Shown piece after piece: positions 8,336-16,514 of a stretch of DNA of 64,000 nucleotides; the stretch's first letter is position 1, and each line of letters starts with the position of its first letter. Origin of the DNA: Lutimaribacter salitolerans (lineage in GTDB: Bacteria > Pseudomonadota > Alphaproteobacteria > Rhodobacterales > Rhodobacteraceae). Under the pieces are notes generated by a model. That model searched no databases, had not been told where the DNA came from, and was given only the letters and a program-made list of their open reading frames with translations. The stretch lies in assembly GCF_042677865.1 (NCBI RefSeq), contig NZ_JBHUDD010000058.1:33116-97115 (forward strand), in the 5' to 3' direction. Made by a program: the position numbers and the translations under genes.

Positions 8336-9324
8336 TGCGCGCGCCCGGTTTCTGGTTCACACCGCCAGACCGGCCGGCTTTGCCGGCCCGCCTGCTTGCG
8401 CCGCTCGGGGCGGTTTACGCGCGGGCCACGGCACGGAGGCTGGCACGGGGCAATTCTGTGCGCTTGGATGTGCCGGTGATCTGCGTGGGCAACATCAACG
8501 CGGGCGGCACCGGCAAGACACCCACCGTGATCGCCGTGGTCGAGGCGCTGCGCGATCTGCACCTGGACCCGCATGTGGTGTCGCGCGGCTATGGCGGTAC
8601 CCTGCAAGGCCCGGTCGAGGTGCAGCCCGCCCGTCACACCGCCCGCCACGTGGGCGACGAGCCTCTGCTGCTGGCCGCCTTTGCCCGCGTCTGGGTGGCA
8701 CGGGACCGGGCCGAAGGGGCGCGCGCAGCCCAGGCGGCGGGGGCGCAGGTGATCGTGCTGGATGACGGGTTGCAGAACCCGGCGCTGGTACAGGACCTGC
8801 GGCTGGTCGTGGTGGATGCGGCCAAGGGTTTTGGCAATGGCCGTTGCCTGCCCGCCGGGCCGCTGCGCGAACCGGTGGCTGCGGGCATGGCGCGGGCTGA
8901 TCTGCTGTTGTCCATCGGCGACACGGCGGCGCAGGCCGGGTTTGATGCGGTCTGGGGCGATGCGGTGACGGTGCCGCATCTGCGCGGCGCGCTGGAGCCG
9001 TTGCAGACGGGTATGGACTGGACCGATACGCCGTTTCTGGCCTTTGCAGGCATTGGCCACCCCGAGAAATTCTTTGCCACGCTGCGCTGGCTGGGGGCCA
9101 ACTTGGTCCGGGCCGAGGCGCTGGAGGATCATCAGCCGCTCAGCCGCGCCCTGATGACCCGGCTGGAGAACGAGGCGCGTCTGCGCGGCGCGCAACTGGT
9201 CACGACCGAAAAGGACGCGGTGCGCCTGCCGCCCGAGTTCCGCACCAAGGTGATCACCCTGCCGGTGCGCCTGCGGATCGCGGATGACGGCGCCTTGCGT
9301 GCCGCGTTGCGGGCGCTGGTCTAG
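8332..9324 (+). CDS. lpxK: Tetraacyldisaccharide 4'-kinase
   Basis: 330 residues of LpxK, which phosphorylates the 4' position of the lipid A disaccharide at the membrane. The P-loop NINAGGTGKTP lies near residue 55. VVSRGYGG, HVGDEPLLLA, VIVLDDGLQNP and LVTTEKDAVRLP are all family motifs. The N-terminal stretch (APGFWFTPPDRP) is the usual membrane-associated lead-in. The ATG overlaps the waaA stop, and the TAG overlaps the convergent GntR stop by three bases. Confidence 0.95.
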   Translation: MMRAPGFWFTPPDRPALPARLLAPLGAVYARATARRLARGNSVRLDVPVICVGNINAGGTGKTPTVIAVVEALRDLHLDPHVVSRGYGGTLQGPVEVQPARHTARHVGDEPLLLAAFARVWVARDRAEGARAAQAAGAQVIVLDDGLQNPALVQDLRLVVVDAAKGFGNGRCLPAGPLREPVAAGMARADLLLSIGDTAAQAGFDAVWGDAVTVPHLRGALEPLQTGMDWTDTPFLAFAGIGHPEKFFATLRWLGANLVRAEALEDHQPLSRALMTRLENEARLRGAQLVTTEKDAVRLPPEFRTKVITLPVRLRIADDGALRAALRALV

Positions 9325-9968
9325 CGCGCGAGCATCCGCAGCCCCTGCGTGACATCCGAACGCACGGCCAGCCGCAGACCCGGCTCATCCCCCGCCTTCA
9401 GCGCGGCAAGGATCAGCCGGTGATTGTGCGGCGGCTCCTTTTGGCGCAACCGACCATAAAGCGCGCGCATGGTCGGACCCAGCTGCAGCCACACGGTTTC
9501 GGCCATGGCCAGCATCGCAGGCGCCTGCGCGCGCAGGTAGAGCGCGCGGTGAAACTCCAGGTTCGTGCGGATATAGCCGACGGCATCCTGCTTCACGACC
9601 ATCTCGGACACGCTGGCATTGATGATGGCCATCCGTTCGATGAGCGCCATATGCGCGCGCGGCAGGGCGCGGCTGGCCAGTTCCACCTCGATCAGCGACC
9701 GCAGGGCGGCCAGTTCCTCGATCCGGTCGGGGCTGAGTTCGGGTGTGGAAACGCGGCCAGAGCTGGACAACGTCAGCGCGCCTTCGGCCACCAGCCTGCG
9801 CACCGCCTCGCGCGCGGGGGTCATCGACACGCCGAAGTCCTGCCCGATGCCCCGCAGGGTCAGCGCGTGACCCGGCGCGATCTCGCCATGCATGATGAGC
9901 GTGCGCAGCCGACGGTAGACGCGGTCGTGGGCGGCGGGGGTCGGATCGGGGCGGGTGTTCATCAGCAT
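9321..9968 (-). CDS. GntR-family transcriptional regulator, FadR/FCD subfamily
   Basis: About 215 residues (213 if MNTRPD at 9962 is used). An N-terminal winged helix (VYRRLRTLIMHGEIAPG, then DFGVSMTPAREAVRRLVAEG) is followed by an all-helical FCD ligand domain. That domain contains the D...H pattern of metal-dependent effectors (NLEFHRALYL, HNHRLILAALKAGD). Such regulators usually repress a carboxylate or amino-acid pathway; no obvious target lies next to it. It lies 31 bp downstream of the metallopeptidase gene on the same strand. Confidence 0.88.
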   Translation of the reverse strand: MLMNTRPDPTPAAHDRVYRRLRTLIMHGEIAPGHALTLRGIGQDFGVSMTPAREAVRRLVAEGALTLSSSGRVSTPELSPDRIEELAALRSLIEVELASRALPRAHMALIERMAIINASVSEMVVKQDAVGYIRTNLEFHRALYLRAQAPAMLAMAETVWLQLGPTMRALYGRLRQKEPPHNHRLILAALKAGDEPGLRLAVRSDVTQGLRMLAR

Positions 9969-9999
9969 GGCGTATCTGTGATCACAAACCGCGCGCCCG

Positions 10000-10692
10000 T
10001 CAATCGGTGAAGCGATAGCGATGCAGGTTGTGCCCGTTCTCGCGCAGCCAGCCGCGCGCGGTGCGGTGATCGCCATACAGCCGGTGCACCACGGCCCAGA
10101 ACGCGGCGGAGTGGTTCATCTCGGCCAGATGCGCGACCTCGTGCGCGGCCACATAATCCAGCACGGGTTCGGGGGCCATGACCAGCCGCCAGGAAAACAT
10201 CAGCCCGGCATCGGCGGTGCATGATCCCCAGCGCGAGCGCGTGTCGCGCAGGGTGATCCGCGCATAGGGTCGTCCAAGGGTGCCGGCATAGCGGTCGGCG
10301 GCGGCGGACAACCGGTCGCGCGCGTGGTTCTTCAGAAATCCCTGCACCCGCGCGCCTGTCTGTTCGGCCGGTCCCGGCACCAGCAGCGCGGTGTCGGTGA
10401 TCTGTACTGCGCGCCCGGGTCCGGGGTTGATCTGCCGCATGTGGCCCAGCACCGGCACTTCGGCCCCGTAACCCACTGCGACAGGCCCTTGCTGATCCGC
10501 CAGCGCCCGACGCAGCCACGCGGCCTTGGACCGGGCAAAGGCCAGCGCCTCGGCCTCGGTCACGCCTTTCGGGCAGGTCAGCGTCACGCGACCGTCCAGC
10601 CGCGACACGCGCAGCGAGATCCGCCGCGCCTGCGCCGATTTCTTCAGCAAAAGGGCAACCGGGGGGTTGCCGGGAAGAACGTGCTGTCCCAT
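10000..10692 (-). CDS. M48/YgjP-type zinc metallopeptidase (DUF45)
   Basis: 230 residues. The zinc site HEVAHLAEMNHS (HExxH, with a third His downstream in the same helix region) lies near residue 187. TRSRWGSCTADAGLMFSWRL just before it is the classic SRWGSC motif of the SprT-like/YgjP (UPF0129/DUF45) family. No signal peptide or membrane segment is seen, so it is cytoplasmic. The family is found widely and its substrate is unknown. It is divergent from the TIGR02300 gene. Confidence 0.88.
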   Translation of the reverse strand: MGQHVLPGNPPVALLLKKSAQARRISLRVSRLDGRVTLTCPKGVTEAEALAFARSKAAWLRRALADQQGPVAVGYGAEVPVLGHMRQINPGPGRAVQITDTALLVPGPAEQTGARVQGFLKNHARDRLSAAADRYAGTLGRPYARITLRDTRSRWGSCTADAGLMFSWRLVMAPEPVLDYVAAHEVAHLAEMNHSAAFWAVVHRLYGDHRTARGWLRENGHNLHRYRFTD

Positions 10693-10800
10693 ATCGCCTC
10701 GGGTTGGGGTGTCGTATCCGCGACATAGCCTTTGACACTTATACAGTGTTATGGCAGGGGACGCGGATCACCGACAAGATCAGATGCAAAGAGGGGTCTC

Positions 10801-11130
10801 ATGGCCAAGGAAGAATGGGGCGTCAAGCGGTTGTGCCCGACGACGGGAAAACGGTTCTATGACCTGAACAAGAACCCGATCGTCAGCCCCTACACGGGCG
10901 AAGTGGTCACGATCGACACCGGCAAGCGCAGCATGATCGCAGCGGATGCCGAAGACGCGCAGACCAAGAAGATGAAGGCAAAGGACACCGATTCGGAGTC
11001 TGATGTGCTGGACGAAGACGACGTCGAGGTCGAACTGGACGACGATCTTCTGGATGACGACGAAGATGACGACAACGTGTCGCTGGACGAACTGGCCGAT
11101 GTGGCCGCGGATGACGATACCGAAACCTGA
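10801..11130 (+). CDS. TIGR02300 family 'FYDLN' acidic protein
   Basis: 109 residues in two parts. The N-terminus (GVKRLCPTTGKRFYDLNKNP) is the diagnostic short zinc-ribbon-like block. From about residue 65 the rest is almost pure Asp/Glu (runs such as LDDDLLDDDEDDDN). The family is restricted mainly to alphaproteobacteria and has no assigned function; the acidic tail suggests binding of basic proteins or metal ions. It sits immediately upstream of tRNA-Ala, an arrangement common in Rhodobacteraceae. Confidence 0.92.
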   Translation: MAKEEWGVKRLCPTTGKRFYDLNKNPIVSPYTGEVVTIDTGKRSMIAADAEDAQTKKMKAKDTDSESDVLDEDDVEVELDDDLLDDDEDDDNVSLDELADVAADDDTET

Positions 11131-11214
11131 CATGCGCAGGGCGGAATTTTCCGCTTGATCCCGCCCGCGCCTTTGCCTAGACAGCGGCGAACAGGCCCAA
11201 GGGTCTGCATTGAT

Positions 11215-11290
11215 GGGGCCTTAGCTCAGCTGGGAGAGCGCCTGCATGGCATGCAGGAGGTCAGCGGTTCGATCCCGCTAGGCTCCACCA
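11215..11290 (+). tRNA. tRNA-Ala (anticodon GGC), CCA encoded
   Basis: A complete 76-base cloverleaf. The acceptor GGGGCCU pairs with AGGCUCC and includes the G3:U70 pair that identifies alanine tRNAs. The D arm is TAGCTCAGCTGGGAGAGC. The anticodon stem CCTGC/GCAGG holds loop ATGGCAT with anticodon GGC. The T arm is AGCGGTTCGATCCCGCT, followed by discriminator A and an encoded CCA. It reads GCC/GCU codons. Confidence 0.97.
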
Positions 11291-11332
11291 AACCTACATT
11301 TACTCCTTCGACGATCCAGCATCCACGCCAGC

Positions 11333-11752
11333 CTAGGCAACGTCCCTGGCCGGATAACGTATGCCGCGCGGTTGCCGGAAACAGTCGATATTCGCGCTGC
11401 CGAAGCCGCTGCTGATCATGGTCAGCGCCAAGGTGCTGTCGATGTCGCTCTGGCATGTGTAGATGTCCATGCTGGCAAAGCGGCGTCGCGGGAAGGTGTG
11501 AATGCTGATATGGCTTTCAGCGATCATCACAAAGGCACTCAGACCGCCAGGGTCCTTGCGATTCTTCGGTCCGACTTCGACGACCACGGTTTCGTGGATG
11601 GGGTGCATGCGCAGGGCCGCGATCAGGTCTGTCAGCAGGCGGTCAAGACCGTCGCTGTCGGCCAGACGCGCAGGCTCGGCATCATATATGTCAAGCATCA
11701 GGTGAACGCCGAAAGTCTCGGTCGCGATCGGGGCGGTCTGGATGGCGGTCAT
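11333..11752 (-). CDS. speD: S-adenosylmethionine decarboxylase proenzyme
   Basis: 139 residues of the short prokaryotic (class 1B) AdoMet decarboxylase. It self-cleaves at E79-S80 in AESHISIHTFP to make the pyruvoyl cofactor; His85 and the catalytic Cys100 (DIYTCQ) are in place. It makes decarboxylated AdoMet, the aminopropyl donor for spermidine. The C-terminal segment SSGFGSANIDCFRQPRG is typical of the family. Its start overlaps the stop of the upstream PACE transporter gene by four bases, so the two are translationally coupled. Confidence 0.92.
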   Translation of the reverse strand: MTAIQTAPIATETFGVHLMLDIYDAEPARLADSDGLDRLLTDLIAALRMHPIHETVVVEVGPKNRKDPGGLSAFVMIAESHISIHTFPRRRFASMDIYTCQSDIDSTLALTMISSGFGSANIDCFRQPRGIRYPARDVA

Positions 11753-12318
11753 TCGGGCACGGTCCTTTCGGCAAGACGAGGGAGGTTGGCATCAGTGGGC
11801 TGGTCAGGTTCTGTCAGCGGGCGCAGCCGCCGGTGCGATGCGTCATCGGGGGCCACATCAGCGACAGCGGCAAGCGCCGCCGCGGCAGGCCGAACCGGCC
11901 GCCACCAATCATACGCGACGTGAAAGACATAGGTGTAGGCCACGTAAAACAGGGTCATGGCGATGTCGATGATCAGCGATTCCCAGAAGCCATGACCACC
12001 CACCAGCATGATCACCGGCACTGTGACGATCGTGGTCGACACCTCATGCGATACCGCATGGACCAGTCGCAAGCGCGATGGCCGTTCGCTGGCCACCCGT
12101 CCCGAAAGACGCCACTCTGCCGCGTCGAAAAGATGATTGTGGATGGGCGACCATGCCATGACGACAACCGAGGTCGCCGCAACCAACAGCACCGAGGCAA
12201 CGGCGCTGGCCCCCATGACAAACCCGTAGACCGGTGCCACGAGGGCCAGCCCGCCAAGTTCGAAGGCAAGTGTCTGAAACAGGCGCTCGCGCGCAGAGCG
12301 GAGGGTCATCGCGTGCAC
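11749..12318 (-). CDS. PACE family efflux transporter (paired bacterial transmembrane domains)
   Basis: About 189 residues (or 186 from MTLRSAR) with four hydrophobic segments, about residues 18-40, 42-58, 97-118 and 120-138. This is the two-repeat BTP architecture. RERLFQTLAFELGG carries the membrane glutamate that matches the essential Glu of AceI, and WSPIHNHLFD is the conserved motif of repeat 1. PACE proteins use proton exchange to export chlorhexidine and short-chain diamines. The C-terminal 45 residues are an unusual polar extension. It is coupled to speD, which suggests a polyamine role. Confidence 0.85.
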   Translation of the reverse strand: MHAMTLRSARERLFQTLAFELGGLALVAPVYGFVMGASAVASVLLVAATSVVVMAWSPIHNHLFDAAEWRLSGRVASERPSRLRLVHAVSHEVSTTIVTVPVIMLVGGHGFWESLIIDIAMTLFYVAYTYVFHVAYDWWRPVRPAAAALAAVADVAPDDASHRRLRPLTEPDQPTDANLPRLAERTVPE

Positions 12319-12394
12319 CTATCTATCGGTCATGCAATGGGAATCAGGGTATCGGGCAAGCGCGCAAACCGATATCACCCGATTGGAGTATGGA

Positions 12395-14164
12395 TCAGGC
12401 GTAAGGGGCGATCAGCGCAAGTGCCCGGCGCCAATGCGAGAACAACAACAGCTCGCCCGCATTCTCGATTTCCTCGATCTGCACCCACGGATAGGCCGCG
12501 CGCATCTCGGCCAGGGTATCTGGAGGGCAATAGGGATCGTCGCGGCCCTGCAGCGCGTAAACCGGCAGGCGGCCTTCGAGGGCGCGCAGCCGGTCGGCCC
12601 AAGGCTCGGCCGCCCTTGCGATCACCTGGCGGGCAAAAGGACCATGCGCATCGACCCCTGGACCCAACGCCACCTCTGAACCTGCCACGAGGGCTTCAAG
12701 CGCGGCCTGGTCCGCCAAGGTCGCCATATCTCCGGGGCAATCGCCATAGACTGCGTGCAGAAAATCGTGCTTGCCAAGACGGCGGGCCAGGTGAAATCCG
12801 GCCTTGACGAAAAACGGCAACACCCCGGGCGTGAACCGTGCCGCCCCGTTGATGAAGCGGTGCCACTTGTCCATACGCTCGAACTGGGCGCGGGTTTCCA
12901 GCGGAAAGGTCGCGGGCACCTGAACCAGCGCGCTGAACCGCTGCGGTGCGGCGGTGATCAGGTGCACCGCATGATAGGTCATCATGCTGGCAAGGATCGG
13001 CGCGCGTGTCACGCCTTCGGCGTCTAGCACGCTCAACAGGTCGGCGACGGTGGCCGAGGCATAGTCCGCGCCCCTTGGCAGCGGATCAGAGCCACCGTAG
13101 CCGGCATAGATCGGTGTGATCAGGCGCAGACCCAACCGGGCGGCTTCGGCCTCGGCGGGTGCGGGCAGGCGCACAAATCCGTAATCCTGCGAAAGATGCA
13201 GCACGGGGCGACCGGTCCTGTCGCCCAGCACCAGATACTCCAGCCCGCGCCCGTCGCATCCCGTGACCCGCGACACCGGGACCAAGGGCAGGTGGGGCGT
13301 GGTCGGGGGCGCTTCGGCGCGCGTGCGGGCTTCGGTGTAGACAGCAATGTCGGCCACCGACAGAACGGCGCGGCTCAGTTCGACCTGCGAGCGGGTGTTG
13401 GTCTTGCGAAAAACGGCCTGCACCTGCTTGCGCACCGTCTCGGGCGAGGCACCGCGCCGGCGGGCGATCTCCTTGGCAGGCCGGCCTTCGGCCACCAGCC
13501 GCGCCACGTCGGCTTCGGCCTCGGTCAGATCGAAGGCCGCGCGCAGGGTCGCGACTGTGCCGGGTTGCCAGACGAAATCCGCAATCACGACCAGCAATCC
13601 CGTGGTGGTGTCCGGCAGGGTCTGAGGCCGCAGAAACACCACCATCGGCCGATCAATCCCCGCACCCTCAAGCCGGAAAACACCCGTCGCGGCGGCATCT
13701 GCCCGCAGACGCGATTTCAGAACGGACCGCAGATCCTGCGTGCCATGGCCGTGACCAACTGATCCTGGCAGTTCGCTGCCGACGGTCAGACCCAGAAGCG
13801 TGGTGGCGGCAGGCGTGGTCGCCCGTATGACAAGCGATGCGTCCAGAACAAATGCGGCGCGCGACCGGAAGAGATCAAGCAGCGCGGCAACAGGCTCTTG
13901 GTTTGACCGGTTTTCTGCCTGATCCAGCAGGGTTGCGGCGCGGCGCAGATGCGCCTTCGTGCCGCTGTCGAGATCGGCCAGGGCAACCGCCCGACCCTCC
14001 GGCCAGGCAGGCCGGATGACGCTGTCCCACCAGTCGCGCAATCCGACGTAGCTCGTGGGATCGACGGCGATGTCATAGAGGTGGGAAATCAGCAGATCCC
14101 GGGCGTCCTGCCGTGCGAGGTTCTGGTCTATCGGCTCTGGTGCGGGCGGATCGGACTTGCTCAT
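12395..14164 (-). CDS. LuxR-family regulator fused to an alpha/beta-hydrolase-fold domain with a degenerate triad
   Basis: 589 residues in three parts. The helical/PAS-like N-terminus spans about 20-200. The LuxR winged HTH (LTEAEADVARLVAEG, then ASPETVRKQVQAVFRKTN) spans 212-268. The alpha/beta-hydrolase fold spans about 300-589 (YAGYGGSD, LPVYALQGRDDPYCPP, ENAGELLLFSHW). At the nucleophile elbow the sequence is LASMMTYH rather than GxSxG, with Met394 at the serine position. The usual catalytic His is Glu571. The acid Asp in GRDDP remains. The hydrolase domain is therefore probably a ligand sensor rather than an enzyme. It stands alone, divergent from xth. Confidence 0.85.
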   Translation of the reverse strand: MSKSDPPAPEPIDQNLARQDARDLLISHLYDIAVDPTSYVGLRDWWDSVIRPAWPEGRAVALADLDSGTKAHLRRAATLLDQAENRSNQEPVAALLDLFRSRAAFVLDASLVIRATTPAATTLLGLTVGSELPGSVGHGHGTQDLRSVLKSRLRADAAATGVFRLEGAGIDRPMVVFLRPQTLPDTTTGLLVVIADFVWQPGTVATLRAAFDLTEAEADVARLVAEGRPAKEIARRRGASPETVRKQVQAVFRKTNTRSQVELSRAVLSVADIAVYTEARTRAEAPPTTPHLPLVPVSRVTGCDGRGLEYLVLGDRTGRPVLHLSQDYGFVRLPAPAEAEAARLGLRLITPIYAGYGGSDPLPRGADYASATVADLLSVLDAEGVTRAPILASMMTYHAVHLITAAPQRFSALVQVPATFPLETRAQFERMDKWHRFINGAARFTPGVLPFFVKAGFHLARRLGKHDFLHAVYGDCPGDMATLADQAALEALVAGSEVALGPGVDAHGPFARQVIARAAEPWADRLRALEGRLPVYALQGRDDPYCPPDTLAEMRAAYPWVQIEEIENAGELLLFSHWRRALALIAPYA

Positions 14165-14325
14165 CGGTCAAAGGCATCTCGGCAATGCTCATGCTGGCCC
14201 GGAATATAGCACGGCACATGTGACGGCACAGTGCAGCCCCCCCGACACAAACCGCAACCGGATGTATTCCGGCGCTGGTCCACCTGTGCTACGCCCGGGT
14301 CAAACCCGTATCACAGGAGTCCGCC

Positions 14326-15108
14326 ATGCCCTTTACCCTTGCCACCTGGAACATCAACTCGGTCCGGTTGCGGGCGGGTCTGGTCGAGCGGTTGCTGCGC
14401 GACGAGGGGCCGGATGTGCTGTGCCTTCAGGAGTGCAAGTCTCCGGTCGAAAAGATGCCTGATTTCAGCGCCTTGGGCTATCCTTACCGGATTGCGCGGG
14501 GGCAGAAGGGGTATAACGGCGTGGCCATCCTGTCACGCCTGCCGATCGAGGATGCGGGCGAGATGGATTTTGCTGCCCTTGGCCATGCCCGCCACGTCGC
14601 CGGGCGGCTGGAAAACGGCGTGACCATCCACAACTTCTACGTCCCCGCCGGTGGCGATGTGCCCGACCGCGCGGTGAACGAGAAGTTCGGGCAAAAGCTG
14701 GATTACCTGACCGGGATGCGCGACTGGTTTCATGGCGACCGGCCCGGAAAATCCATCCTCGTGGGCGATCTGAACATCGCTCCGCGCGAAGATGATGTGT
14801 GGAATCACAAGCAGTTGCTGAAGATCGTCAGCCACACGCCGATCGAGGTGGACCACTTGGCGCAGGCGCAGGAGGCGGGCGGCTGGGTCGACATCACGCG
14901 GGCCGATATCCCCGACGGGCCGCTGTATTCCTGGTGGTCCTACCGCGCCAAGGACTGGTCTGCCGCCGACAAGGGCCGCCGTCTGGATCACGTCTGGGCC
15001 ACCGGAGATATCGCCGCCGCCGGCCACTCCAGCCGCATCCTGCGCGACGCCCGCGGCTGGGAGCAACCCAGCGACCACGCCCCGGTTTTCGCAACGTTTG
15101 ACTTGTGA
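14326..15108 (+). CDS. xth: Exodeoxyribonuclease III
   Basis: 260 residues of the ExoIII/APE1 family, which cuts DNA 5' to abasic sites and trims 3' ends in base excision repair. The metal and catalytic motifs are intact: TWNINSVRLRAG, LQECKSP, NGVAILSR, GDLNIAPREDDVWN, LDHVWAT and the final SDHAPVFATF. The gene starts after CACAGGAGTCCGCC. The next gene on the same strand begins about 450 bp away across a repeat-rich gap. Confidence 0.95.
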   Translation: MPFTLATWNINSVRLRAGLVERLLRDEGPDVLCLQECKSPVEKMPDFSALGYPYRIARGQKGYNGVAILSRLPIEDAGEMDFAALGHARHVAGRLENGVTIHNFYVPAGGDVPDRAVNEKFGQKLDYLTGMRDWFHGDRPGKSILVGDLNIAPREDDVWNHKQLLKIVSHTPIEVDHLAQAQEAGGWVDITRADIPDGPLYSWWSYRAKDWSAADKGRRLDHVWATGDIAAAGHSSRILRDARGWEQPSDHAPVFATFDL

Positions 15109-15309
15109 TTTCGCCGATGCACAGATGATGCACGGGTCATGCACATCCCATGCGCATGGCGCGGGTGGCTGCGCAGAAACGTGTGCGCAAGGTCGCGACG
15201 GATTTCGCCAGCGGCGTCAACGGGCAGGCAATGACCGGCATATGTCTGGTATGCGGTTATTATGATTTGAACGAAACGCGGATCACGCTGACGCCTGCGG
15301 CGGCGTTTT

Positions 15310-15333
15310 GGTGGGTTTGCACCCACCCTACGG
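15310..15333 (+). repeat. Palindromic repeat GGTGGGTTTGCACCCACC..., copy 1
   Basis: The unit GGTGGGTTTGCACCCACC is itself a hairpin (GGTGGGT and ACCCACC arms), followed by CTACGG. The same 24-base unit recurs exactly at 15355-15378 and in inverted, slightly diverged form at 15407-15428. This type of TAGGGTGGGT palindrome is a widespread intergenic REP-like element. Confidence 0.75.
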
Positions 15334-15344
15334 TTGCGGGTGTC

Positions 15345-15436
15345 GGCGGTGCGTGGTGGGTTTGCACCCACCCTACGGATGGGTGGGGCGCTCAGCCGAG
15401 AGGGCTGTAGGGTGGGTGCCAACCCACCGCACCGCC
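15345..15436. repeat. Pair of inverted repeat copies forming a long stem
   Basis: Arm one (15345-15376, GGCGGTGCG then the repeat unit through CCCTAC) and arm two (15407-15436) are near-perfect inverted copies of about 30 bp, with a 30-base loop. They could fold into a very stable cruciform or RNA stem downstream of xth. The shared GGCGGTGCG flank shows that the full repeat unit is longer than the 24 bases of copy 1. Confidence 0.7.
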
Positions 15437-15564
15437 AAGGTCACACGCGCCGGGATGACGTGTTTGCGGTCTTGCGGCAGGCCTTGGGCGGGCGCTGCCC
15501 CTTGCATCCGGCGCGTCCGTGTTCCATCTAGCTTGTGAACAAGCCACAAGGAGCCGAGGGCGAT

Positions 15565-16488
15565 ATGTTGGAATTGGGTGGCGCGCAGCCGCAGAGCGAT
15601 CTGATCAAGGACGTGGGCGAAGAGGCCTTTATGGCCGAGGTGATCGACGGATCGGCCGAGGTGCCGGTGATCGTCGATTTCTGGGCGCCCTGGTGTGGCC
15701 CGTGCAAGACGCTGGGCCCGATGCTGGAGGACGCCGTGCGCGCCGCCAAGGGGGCCGTGCGCATGGTCAAGGTCAATGTGGACGAGGCGCAGCGCCTCGC
15801 CACCGCGCTGGCGCAGCAGGGGCTGCCGCTGCAATCCATTCCGACGGTCGTGGCGTTTTATCAGGGCCGGCCCGTGGACATGTTCCAGGGCGCGCAGCCG
15901 CAATCCGAGATCAAGGCCTTTGTCGAGCGCGTCGTGCAGGCGGCGGGCGGTGACGCCAGCGGCGGGCTGGACGACGCGGTCGCCGCGGCCGAAGAGATGC
16001 TGGAGCAGGGCGCGCTGGACGACGCGATGCAGACCTTTGCCGCCATCCTGGGCGAGGACCCGATGCATGCGGTGGCCTATTCGGGGATGGTGCGCTGCCA
16101 TATCGCCGCCGGTCACTTGGACGAGGCCGAGGCCACGCTGAACGGGGCGCCTGCCGAAATCGCCACCAGCGCCCCCATCGAGGCGGCGCGCGCGCAACTG
16201 GAACTGGCGCGGCAGGCTGCGGGGGCAGGGCCGCTGGACGACCTGCGCGCCGCCGTCGAGGCCGCACCCGACGATCATCAGGCGCGGTTCGACTATGCGC
16301 AGGCGCTCTATGCCGCGGGCGATGCGCAGGGCGCGGTGGACGAACTGCTGGAGATTTTCCGGCGCGACCGCGAGTGGAATGACGGGGCGGCCAAGACGCA
16401 GTTGTTCACGATTTTCGAGGCTCTAAAACCCAATGATCCGGTGGTTCTGAACGGACGTCGAAAACTCAGCTCGATGATATTTGCCTGA
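15565..16488 (+). CDS. Thioredoxin-domain protein with C-terminal TPR region (CnoX/YbbN-like)
   Basis: 307 residues. An N-terminal thioredoxin fold has the active site FWAPWCGPCK (Cys44 and Cys47) and the cis-Pro segment SIPTVVAFYQG. From about residue 135 a helical, alanine-rich tetratricopeptide region follows (LDDAVAAAEEMLEQGALDDA and later repeats). This is the architecture of CnoX/YbbN, a chaperone-linked redox protein that holds oxidised clients for GroEL and DnaK. I chose ATG at 15565 (GAGGGCG upstream) over a GTG ten codons earlier because homologues begin with MLEL. It is followed by the LON-domain and Trm112 genes, a typical Rhodobacteraceae order. Confidence 0.92.
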   Translation: MLELGGAQPQSDLIKDVGEEAFMAEVIDGSAEVPVIVDFWAPWCGPCKTLGPMLEDAVRAAKGAVRMVKVNVDEAQRLATALAQQGLPLQSIPTVVAFYQGRPVDMFQGAQPQSEIKAFVERVVQAAGGDASGGLDDAVAAAEEMLEQGALDDAMQTFAAILGEDPMHAVAYSGMVRCHIAAGHLDEAEATLNGAPAEIATSAPIEAARAQLELARQAAGAGPLDDLRAAVEAAPDDHQARFDYAQALYAAGDAQGAVDELLEIFRRDREWNDGAAKTQLFTIFEALKPNDPVVLNGRRKLSSMIFA

Positions 16489-16514
16489 CCGATCCGGCAG
16501 GCTAGGTCTGGGGT

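Larger units (their letters stand above)
15109..15564. other. Gene-free gap with palindromic repeats between xth and thioredoxin gene
   Basis: About 450 bp with no convincing gene; the open frames here lack family features and cross the repeats. The only structure seen is the repeat cluster at 15310-15436. The last 60 bp presumably hold the thioredoxin-gene promoter, but I see no clear -35/-10 pair. Confidence 0.6.

Noticed and set aside
10732..10760. TTGACA-led promoter upstream of the TIGR02300 gene
   Set aside because: The -35 is perfect, but no acceptable -10 lies at 16-18 bases, so I do not call it.
15150..15538. Open frames across the palindromic repeats
   Set aside because: Their residues are encoded by the repeats themselves (WVCTHPT, VGLHPPYG), which is typical of non-coding repeat DNA.
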